From the NCBI GenBank assembly GCA_020465985.1, contig JAANYP010000149.1:62001-126000 (forward strand): a stretch of 64,000 nt of DNA, read 5' to 3'. Positions 56,161-64,000 of the stretch are shown here, in pieces. The notes beneath the pieces are model-generated. The model was not told the DNA's origin and ran no database searches. It was given only the letters and a program-made list of their open reading frames with translations. This stretch comes from Centrapalus pauciflorus (Eukaryota > Streptophyta > Magnoliopsida > Asterales > Asteraceae). A program made the translations under genes and the position numbers. The first letter of the stretch is position 1, and every line of letters begins with the position of its first letter.

Positions 56161-56871
56161 TGATGGAACTCCAGTAATCAACAAATTAAAGATAAGCGGA
56201 GACGAATTAAAGATTGACGATGGAGTTTTGACAAAGGAGCCACTTGAAGAAATGCATGGACCAATGACACGTTCGATAAAAAAGAAGATGCAACAAAGTC
56301 TCAATCAAATAATTGCCTCGGCCCATGCCAAAGAATTATTGAAGACCCCTTGGGCTTGCTTTATAAAGTGTGGATTTTGTGTCTTCATGGCCCATTTTGA
56401 TAAATTGTCTAGCTTTTTATGGAATCTTCTAGATTAAGCTAGTAAAAAGATTGAGGGTTTTTTTAATTAATTTAGGATGAATGAAAAGTCTTTATGTAAT
56501 AAGTATGGGTAGTTTCAAAGGTCATCTTTTCCCTATAAATAGGTGATCTTTCAAGGTTGTAATCAACACATTTTCAAATCAAATCATATTGTGAGACTAA
56601 TTGTGCTTGCAATTCTCGTGATTAAACTCATTTAGGTCTTGTAAGACTAATTGTGCTTGCAATTCTCACTTGGCTACAACTAATTATTCTTCCGCTTAGT
56701 TGTTGTGTTTCGTATAACTTCGATTACTTGCTTCCGTTGTAATTTAAAGGTGTTGGATTCATATATCCAATATTGTTGAATTCATACTAGTAAGGGGTTG
56801 GGTTCTTGGAAAAAAGATCATCAAGGACGATACGATAAATTTGTGAACTCTTCTACGAAGAATTCATATCA
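56161..56871 (+). mobile_element. 711-bp solo LTR inserted in the RNase H
   Basis: Starts TGATGGAACT, ends ATTCATATCA, and is flanked by GCTGG (56156-56160) and GCCGG (56872-56876), a 5-bp duplication with one change. It has a TATA-like CTATAAATAGG at 56542-56552. From its first base a frame is open to 56435 and encodes GPMTRSIKKKMQQSLNQI, the typical last part of some gypsy polyproteins. So in its parent the polyprotein ends inside the 3' LTR, as is known for CRM-type chromoviruses. No internal domain or second LTR remains, so it is a solo LTR left by LTR-LTR recombination. Confidence 0.8.
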
Positions 56872-56876
56872 GCCGG

Positions 56877-57268
56877 GCTGTGTTTTGAGGCAGCGGGGGA
56901 AGGTGATTGCTTATGCTTCGCGCCAGCTGAAGAATTATGAGGAGCACCATACTTTGCATGATTTAGAGTTAGACGCCATCGTGTTCGCGTTGAAGATTTG
57001 GCGGCATTACTTCTATGGGTCTCGGTTTATTATGTATACCGACCATAAGAACCTTCAGTATCTGTACAGCCAAAAGGAATTGAACATGCGACAGCAGCGT
57101 AGTCTTGAGCTGTTGAAGGACTACGATTGCGAGATTTTGTACCACCCGGGTCGGGCTAATGTGGTAGCTGACACGCTGAGCCGTAAGGCATGCGGCCAGA
57201 CTGTGCTTTCCAGGGCTTTGAGGCTTGAGATTACCTCTGTAAGGTCACCTGTAGCACGGATCTGATCT
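56877..57268 (+). pseudogene. RNase H of chromovirus C, second part
   Basis: Resumes as GCVLRQRGKVIAYASRQL, then TLHDLELDAIVFALKIWRHY, YTDHKNLQYLYSQKELNMRQ and HPGRANVVADTLSR. Joining it to VVYCDASGSGL across the solo LTR restores the normal domain order. It ends where the LTR of copia D begins; the integrase is absent. Confidence 0.93.
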
Positions 57269-57858
57269 TGACGCAACACCTTCCAAGGAGTGTTAAATCG
57301 TCGTTAGGAGTTTAACGGATCGATCACACACGGAAACCCGGAGATGAACACAATGATAGCCGATACGAAGAACGACCCGACACGTATATTTCTCCGAAAC
57401 GACTCTCTGAAATCCCACAAGTTCGTACGTGCACTGATACGAGCTTTGAATGTTAATTTTTGCAAAAGGTCCTTAATTCAAACGGATTAACTCTTAATTA
57501 TAGAGATTAAGTTCGAACTTAAGTTAAATAAGTTCGTTTAGGCCCAAGCCCACAAACTTGTCCACAACTATCGAACTTAGCTTCACTAACTTCAAAACCC
57601 AGTCATTGAACTTGTTCTAGAAATTATGTTTGAACTTATCTTTGAACTTATGTTTGAACTTATCTTTGAACTTATGTTTAAACTTATATTTGAACTTATG
57701 TTTGAACTTATCCTTGAACTTATGTAGACATCATACACAAACAAGATCAAACATATATAATCAAGATCAAACATATATAACTTGTAATTGCAAACCCTGA
57801 TCTATTACATAAGACTATCTATACTTAAACCGCTATCGTGACACAGGGTGCACTAACA
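57269..57858 (-). mobile_element. 3' LTR of copia D
   Basis: Minus-strand start TGTTAGTGCACCC at 57858 after the polypurine tract; the end is TGCGTCA at 57269 (or six bases further). About 590 bp. Its U3 part carries the 12-bp tandem repeat at 57604-57726. Confidence 0.75.
57604..57726. repeat. 12-bp tandem repeat in the LTR of copia D
   Basis: About nine units of GAACTTATGTTT, alternating with GAACTTATCTTT. The unit lies within U3, upstream of the likely transcription start. Confidence 0.92.
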
Positions 57859-57870
57859 GACTCCCCCTTG
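57859..57870 (-). other. Polypurine tract of copia D
   Basis: CAAGGGGGAGTC on the minus strand, directly before the LTR. Confidence 0.88.
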
Positions 57871-57941
57871 ACGATAGCTTCTATGTAGATATTCAACTAA
57901 TCTATAGAACTAGGCTTATTCAAGATACTTCCAGCATGAAG

Positions 57942-60826
57942 TCACTGTTCAACGCAAACCTTTACAACATTCTGATAATTTCTGCCTTCAGTCTTCATAT
58001 GTGCATCATAATAGATTTTTTGAACATGAAGCTTGAGCAGATCATCTTTAGATAAGTTGACCAGGTGCAAGGGATCGTACACCTTCAGAATCACTTTTTC
58101 TTCAAGGTCTTCCATAACTGCTTCGCCGGTCTCACTTTCCACATACCACCAGTTGAGATTGCCCAATACATCTTGAGGCATTAGCTTCAGAGGTACCTTC
58201 TTCAGACATCTAATCGGCTTGTAATACATCTTCATCCAGGGTCTGCCAGTTAGAGGATCTATTCTCGTCTGATCCATTATCCTCTTGCCCATTCTTGGAT
58301 TTATCCTTTCAAACTTTCTACACCTCCCTTCCCTTATGATAATCTTGGCAATTACTTCAGCGTAGGGATCGTCTCCGATGTTGACGAGCTCTTTCCATGC
58401 TAAGGCCTTTATCTCAACTTTAGGAAGTGAATTGAAGTCCTTCAATCTTCTCCTTAGATATTGTAGGCCATCCTTTCTCTTAATAATATAAAGCTGCAGT
58501 TCTCGATCAAAGAACCAGCTAAGAATGCTCCCCGACAGCTTTCCAGCACTAGCCACTTTCATCTTCTCCTTTAATGACACAACCTTCTTCTCTGTCCAGA
58601 ACCACAACATTTTCTTTTCTTCAGCAGTCAGCTCCCTACCAGGCTCTTCAACCTATGATTCAACATTTAAAGCGGCTTTAAATGCTTCGATGTCAATTAT
58701 AGCCGTCGTATACGTATCAGTGATAGGTTATTGCTGAATAACAATTTCATCAGCTTCATCTTCCTCATGGACTAATACTTCGTCATCTGATTTCCAGTCC
58801 GTAATGTCTTCTGCAACGAATTCTCCTTCTTCAAGATCCTCTATCTCATCTTCGAAGTCAAACATCACGTCTTCATCATCGACTATTCCTCTTAATGCTT
58901 CAATCATTTCTTGCTTAATAGGCCCTGAGGCTTCTGGAGCTTTGCCTTTCTCTTGATTTCCTCCTCACCCTGTTCCAGATGTTCCAGGCTCCCCCTGAAT
59001 CTCAGCTTGCTGAGCAGTCTCACGTGGAAGATCTGCTAGCTCACTGTCTGTTTGCGTCTCTGGGTTACCTCCTTCATCGTCATCTCCTCTCTCAACTTTT
59101 CTTAGCTCATCCCCTCTGCAACTGCTCTCCCCCTGAGCTTGTAGATCTTTCATTATTTGCTCAACCAGGGTCTGTAGAGTCAGAATTTGAGACTGGTGAG
59201 CTGACATCGCTTCTTGTTGAGCAGCCACTTTTGTTTGCAATTGAGCATTTTCCTGTTCCAGTCTTGAGTTATGTTGCTGCAACTCGTTTACGGCTTGCGA
59301 TAGCTGGAGTATTTGGACTGTCTGGAAGTCTAGTTTGCTTTTCAACTCTGTGAATTGCTGATTTTCAGAAAATGTAGTGGAAGTGGATGGAGTCGAAGTT
59401 GATGTGGATGGAGCGGTGGTTGCGGCAGATGAAATGGTAGCTGAAGTAGACGGAGCTCCCTGACGAATGTGTTGTCTCTTTGCCCTTTGTTGTGTAGCAA
59501 TCACTGCTTCTTCTTCTAAGATAAAGTCCTCATCTCCTTCATCTTCATCACGGAGTGCAGGACGTGACATCTTTCTTTTGCTGACAACAACTCTTGAGTC
59601 ATATCTTTCAAAAGAAATGGTTGGATTACCAGTTTCCGTTTCCTCCTCTTCTGAACTAGATTTGGAGTCAGATTCAGATGATGTTTCGACTTGACCTTTC
59701 TCTTCTTCACGACTCGCTGTGCCTTCAGTTTCGGCGACTGGAGGCTGATATTCATCAATTTCTCTAAATATGTCATCCATGCCGGTTGGGGGTTCCAAAA
59801 TCTCTTGAACAAGTTGTTCTGCTATGTTCTCTTGTGCTGCGGCTCCTTGCTCAAATATTTCCAGCAAGGTTTGTTCCCTCTGATCGGGCTGTGGTGCCGA
59901 TGTTGAAGGCCCAGCTGCCTCTGTAGTTGACCTTGAACGTTGAGTTGTCCTAGCAACCGGAGCTCGCCTAGCCGGTGCTTGTTGTGGTTGAGGTTGTTGC
60001 TGACGTGCATCACCTATCCAATTATCGCATTCAGGAGCAAAAAATCCGGATCTATAACCGCACCAAAAAGTGGAGCCACTTATGCCCTTTCTTGTTCTGC
60101 CCTGCGCGCATTGTGAGACTGGCAGTCAGCAAAAATTCTTTTGTCAATGATGGTTATGCCAGTATGCTCTGGCAGCGTCGGTAGGTCTTGCAGGAAATGG
60201 CGGATGATCATCATGATGAAGCGCGAATACATGAGAAATCTTTCTCGGGTGGGAGCAGAGGTTTGATTTACAAACTCCCCAAAGAACATCTCTGAGAAGC
60301 TGAATTTCTTGTTGTAGACGAGGGAAATCAACACTGATTAGAGCTTGGACACCATTGTGTCGAAACCCGCCTTCTTAGGAGCAAAACAAACCATGATCAC
60401 ATGGACCAGATATCTCCACTGTCCAATGATGCCGCTTTTAATGTATGAAGCCTTGGTTATATCTAGTGCATAACCCATTCTGAGGAAGGCCGCTTGCCTT
60501 ATTGGTGCCGGAAAATCAATTGGACCATTTTCCTGATCAACTGTCCCCAGTTGCAGAATCGTTCGAAGAGGATCAGCTGAAAATGCAATTGGACGACCGC
60601 CTACACTCCTGCGTAGAACCGTAGGGGTAACTGTGCAATCGACTTGCAAATGTTGCCAAAACTGTGGAACGTACGGAAGAATGATCGGCTGATTGTGCGT
60701 CAAAGCGTATGCCACTCTTGATTGTGACAGAAATTCAATCATTTGTCGATACGGCTGAGCCTCCGGCAGTTGAAGATCTACTGCCATCACCATGTTATGC
60801 TTATTGAAAAAAGCTCGATCGCCCAT
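57942..60826 (-). pseudogene. Third ORF of copia D (env position), about 960 codons, nearly intact
   Basis: Starts at ATG 60826 (MGDRAFFNKHNMVMAVD), two bases after an acceptor-like TTGTGTGCAG. N-terminal domain: MIEFLSQSRVAYALTHNQ, YVPQFWQHLQVD, IIGQWRYLVHVIMVCFAPKK; a TAA near 60340; then LVYNKKFSFSEMFFGEFV and RERFLMYSRFIMMIIRHFL. After a frame change near 60010-60080 comes a Gln/Pro/Ala linker, an acidic Ser-rich region and a coiled coil (about 59150-59350, QILQLSQAVNELQQHNSRLE). The C-terminal part (WFFDRELQLYIIKRKDG, VNLSKDDLLKLHVQKI) runs to the stop at 57942, with stops at 58967, 58730 and 58655. No signal peptide or membrane helix is obvious. Function unknown. Confidence 0.75.
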
Positions 60827-60828
60827 AT

Positions 60829-62811
60829 CTGCACACAATTTATAGACACAAACTGTTAGAAATTAATATTGAAAGATTTAAGTTATTCGAACTTGTATAA
60901 ATTCGAACTTAATTAAGTTCAAATTTAACACATTCGAACTTGCTTAAATTCGAGACTATAATACATTCGAATTTAATTAAGTTCGAACAATCCTTTGACC
61001 TTCGAACTTACTTAAGTTCGAGAAACCTATTCGAACATGTCTGACGTCGAACTTATAGATATTTTTGACAAGTTCAAAGTCCTGACAAGTTCGAACCTGA
61101 AGAACAAGTTCAAATGATGGTGAACAAGTTCGGACACTTTAAACTTGAAAACCACGATTTTAACCCTTTTAGACTTAATTAACTATAGAATCTAGTCTCA
61201 ATGCGTTCTAATTAGGTTTATGCATCATTAATTTTAAGTTGTTGCTTTTGAAACTTGTGATTTAAGGCACCTAGTTCTAAATGACACAAAAACTCAAAAT
61301 TTTTCGATTTTAACCACTAAAAAGTCCTAATCTTACACTTACTTAGTTATTGTTGGTTCAATACACCTAAGTGTGTAGATAGGTTCGAGAAACAGTAGCA
61401 AACTTCGAGAAACAGGAAACAAAATCGAAAATCTATAAGTTCGAGTGACAAGTTCGAGTGGTTAAATTCGAGGGTAGATGAATTGAATGAAGCACTGTTG
61501 ACCTATTCATATCCAACCACCTTCGAACTTAGGTTAAGTTCGAATGTAACTTCGAACTTGTCTGGGATTCGAACTTCATTGAAAATTTTGAAAATTCTTG
61601 AATAAAATCCAACTTTTTCACCTAACAGAATTTTTCCAACTTTGCAAAACATCCACACTAAGCAACAACTCATCACGCAATATTGTTTCTTTAACTAAAA
61701 ATGCATCCTAGTAACTTTGACCTTTTTCCTATTATATACAAAGTTAAAAAATAAAATAAAATAAAATAAAATAAATGAAACAAAAATTAAATTAACTTAA
61801 AAATAATTTAAGGGTAAAAATACACTAACAGAATGATTTTGCGAGACATTCAGAGAAGGTTCAATTAGATAGCGGTGTCAAACGCACTTTCAGTATTTCA
61901 CTTTCACACTTAGGAATTTTTATTCCTTTGATTGTTTGTCGTGATATACAATCCAAGTCGATTGCCGGTATGTTTTTCCCTTTAAACATTCAACACTTTG
62001 GAAATTCATTTGGCCTTTTTATTTATCAAGAAACTACCTTACGTGTCTGATACTTAGATATACTTCTATGATCAATGCAGACACACAATGATTATGACTT
62101 TTTGGTGTTGAAAATTTTCTTTAAAAGGCAAACGTTAGACACAGTTCTGTATTTACATACAACAGAGTGTCATAGTTTGTATTAGAGTTCCTCTTATGTT
62201 AGCAAGACAGTGGTGACAGGTCTGTACTCACGTACAACAAAGCGACTTATCTTGCTAGTTTAAGGCAAAACAGCGATGACAGGTCTGTACTCACGTACAA
62301 CAAAGTGACTTGTTTTGACTTCCTTTTTCTTTACAAAACCTTTTCTTTCTTTGTTTAAGATGTATTTTGATGTTGCTATACATCCACCAAAAAAATTTGC
62401 ATACCTCATTCATAGTCATTGTCTGTATGTCTCTAACATAAAAATTAAGACCTTTTGGTCGTACATCTAAGTTAGTTACACATATGACATTTTTTTGATT
62501 ATTTTATTAGCTGTTAGGATGTCCTTCATGTATTATACCTACCAACATATCAGACAAGAATGTGTATATCACTTAGATTTTAAGGTACATTATGTGTGAA
62601 AGCTTAACACTTAGAGTTTGTTCGACTGTGCTAATTTTCGTCACTTTGATCCTATGATTCTAAGACTTAACTCATTTTTTGATATTCACTTTTTTTTTTT
62701 GAGATTTTCATGATTTTCTCTCTTTTTTCTTTTGTTTATCATTTATAAGAAAAATAAGTTGATAAACTAAACTAATAACTTACTATAAAAAGATAGTCTA
62801 TTAAGGTCAAG
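60829..62811 (-). promoter_or_regulatory. Spacer between pol and third ORF of copia D
   Basis: Non-coding. Contains TTCGAACTTA / TTAAGTTCGA clusters (60880-61110 and 61430-61580), a TGTTAG-like word near 61824, possible donors (GTAAGT after TATA near 62781 and CTAA/GTAAGTG near 61350) and three diverged copies of a roughly 63-75-bp repeat at 62138-62317. It ends in the TGTGTGCAG acceptor at 60829. No polypurine tract is seen. Confidence 0.5.
62138..62317. repeat. Three-copy repeat with core CTGTACTCACGTACAACAAA
   Basis: Two good copies starting at 62215 and 62278 (period 63, TGACAGGTCTGTACTCACG...), and one diverged copy at about 62138 (CAGTTCTGTATTTACATAC). Confidence 0.88.
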
Positions 62812-63279
62812 TTACTCTGAATTACGCAATCCATTTAGTTGAACTAACAATTCAGATCGTGATTTATCAAATGCTTTTGTAAATAAGTCTGCATTGTTGT
62901 CTTCCGTTGCAACTTTTACCAGTTTTATCAAATTCTTTTCTGCACAATCACGTATAAAATGATGTCTTATGTCTATGTGCTTTGTCTTGCTGTGTTTAAC
63001 TGGATTATTTGTTATTGCAATTGTTGATTGATTGTCTATCCTAATGGGAGTATGAGTATAAGTCAAACCGCAATCCCGCAATTGTTGTTGGATCCATAGA
63101 ACCTGTGAACAGCAACTACCAGCAGCTACATACTCGGCATCGCACGTTGATATGGCTACCGAAGTTTGTTTCTTGCATTGCCAGGATATGAGCCTCCCTC
63201 CAAGGAACTGACAACCTCCAGTTGTTGATTTTCGGTTCAAGCTACATCCACCATAGTCAGAGTCTATGTACGCCTCCAA
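62812..63279 (-). pseudogene. RNase H of copia D
   Basis: EAYIDSDYGGCSLNRKST, STCDAEYVAAGSCCSQVLW and HSKTKHIDIRHHFIRDCAE, then NNADLFTKAFDKSRSELL, ending LNGLRNSE at the stop 62812. Catalytic acidic residues of the copia RNase H (Asp of SDYGG, Glu of DAEY, Asp of IRIDNQS) are present. The domain is open, but upstream it is out of frame with the RT. Confidence 0.9.
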
Positions 63280-64000
63280 TTCCAGATCTCCATCAGCATG
63301 ATACCAAAATCCCAGCTTCGGTTTCGACTTCAGGTATCTCAGAATTCACTTCACGGCTTTCATATGCATCTCCTTTGGATTTGCTTGAAATATTTCACAA
63401 ATACACACAGCAAACACGATGTCAGGTCTAGAAGCAGTTCAAAAAAAGTGACCCGATCATGGCCTGATAGAAAGTCGGATCCACATCAGTATAACTATCT
63501 GTACCCGGTCCGCGATTGTGATTCACTTGATTCGGAGTACTAAAGTGTGCGGTCAGCTTTGTTCCTTCCATCCCGAAGCGCTCCAAAATGTCGTAGACAT
63601 ACTTCGTCTGATGAATAAACATTCCTTCTTTCCTTTGTTCAACTTGCAAACCAAGAAAGAAGTTCAGCTTTCCCATAGCACTCATCTCAAACTTCGACTT
63701 CATAACCTTTTCAAAGTCTTTGCGCATCTGTTCGTTTGACGACCCGAAGATGATGTCGTCCACGTACACTTGTACTAAGATAAAATCTTCGCCTTTCCTT
63801 TTCACGAATAGTGTACTATCAATTCTCCCTCTCTCAAACTCATTGTCTAAAAGATGAGTTGACAGTGTCTCATACCAAGCCCTTGGTGCCTGATGTAATC
63901 CATACAGAGCCTTATCAAGTCGATATACTCTGTCGGGATACTTTGGATCAGTAAACCCTGGCGGTTGTTCGACATACACCAATTCCTTCACCTTGCCGTA
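63280..64000 (-). pseudogene. Reverse transcriptase of copia D, C-terminal part (cut by window edge)
   Basis: KELVYVEQPPGFTDPKYPD, RLDKALYGLHQAPRAWYETL, the intact catalytic box VQVYVDDIIFGSS, and KSKFEMSAMGKLNFFLGLQV. The frame is open from the window edge to 63428. It breaks at a run of seven T/A near 63442-63448 (GSLFLNCF, where GSLFYLTASRPDIVFA is expected), and a TGG-to-TGA change lies near 63352 before the RNase H. These are the only two visible defects, so D decayed less than A and B. Confidence 0.9.

Larger units (their letters stand above)
42493..57268 (+). mobile_element. Chromovirus C, 5' LTR and gag to RNase H, with two nested insertions
   Basis: The LTR starts TGTAACATCC at 42493, is interrupted by the intact Tekay (42990-51820) and ends GTGTTACA at 53154. 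Primer site, gag, protease, RT and RNase H follow on the plus strand. A 711-bp LTR splits the RNase H, and at about 57268 the element is cut by copia D, so the integrase and 3' LTR are missing. The sequence is more GC-rich than its neighbours. Several stops and a frameshift make it inactive. Confidence 0.88.
57269..64000 (-). mobile_element. Copia element D (SIRE-like), 3' two thirds, minus strand
   Basis: Read right to left: RT (from the window edge), RNase H, a 2-kb spacer, a third ORF, polypurine tract and 3' LTR. The remainder lies beyond 64000. Its left end interrupts the RNase H-integrase region of chromovirus C. There is no polypurine tract or LTR between pol and the third ORF, which makes D the clearest case that the third ORF belongs to the same element as pol. 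Confidence 0.85.

Noticed and set aside
57942..60826. Third ORF of copia D as a viral-type envelope protein
   Set aside because: No signal peptide, membrane segment or cleavage motif is apparent; only its position supports that name.

Overview
The window is a stack of plant LTR retrotransposons in AT-rich DNA. I see no intact host gene and no RNA gene. The host is a flowering plant, most likely a eudicot: the elements are Ty3/gypsy chromoviruses (mostly Tekay-like, with a C-terminal chromodomain) and Ty1/copia SIRE-like elements, and introns are GT-AG. The third ORF of the copia elements resembles proteins I associate with daisy-family repeats, but that is recall, so the family is uncertain.

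Layout. 1-3162: 3' end of a Tekay element (integrase, chromodomain, 3' LTR). 3163-17496: copia element A (gag, pol, spacer, third ORF, PPT, LTR), with a gag-only Tekay (9250-13800) inserted in the reverse-transcriptase catalytic box. 17491-18224: antisense copia gag fragment. 18429-30720: copia element B (gag tail, pol, spacer, long third ORF, PPT, LTR), with a complete 2.47-kb non-autonomous element (23839-26308) in its spacer. 30721-34046: 3' region and LTR of an Athila/Tat-like element. 34048-39986: internally deleted Tekay. 39987-40340: gypsy integrase scrap. 40345-40818: fragment of a host MATH-BTB (BPM) gene on the minus strand. 42493-57268: chromovirus C, whose 5' LTR is split by a complete, very young Tekay (42990-51820, minus strand, target duplication GAAAA, LTRs about 0.3% different, one 1518-residue Gag-Pol ORF) and whose RNase H is split by a 711-bp solo LTR. 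57269-64000: copia element D on the minus strand (LTR, PPT, third ORF, spacer, pol).

Working together. Only the 45036-49592 Tekay could still supply proteins. The other coding regions carry stops, frameshifts or deletions. Three observations stand out. (1) In three separate copia elements a third ORF sits where an envelope gene would be, with a splice-acceptor-like site just before its ATG. (2) A small non-autonomous LTR element carries only the C-terminal half of that ORF and moved recently. (3) Tekay LTRs and copia leaders both have a gene-like layout: promoter, CT-rich exon, GT donor, a stretch full of short palindromes (TTCGAA, TCCGAATTCGGA and relatives), AG acceptor, then the ORF. Boundaries and alignments were read by eye, and family names rest on motif recognition.
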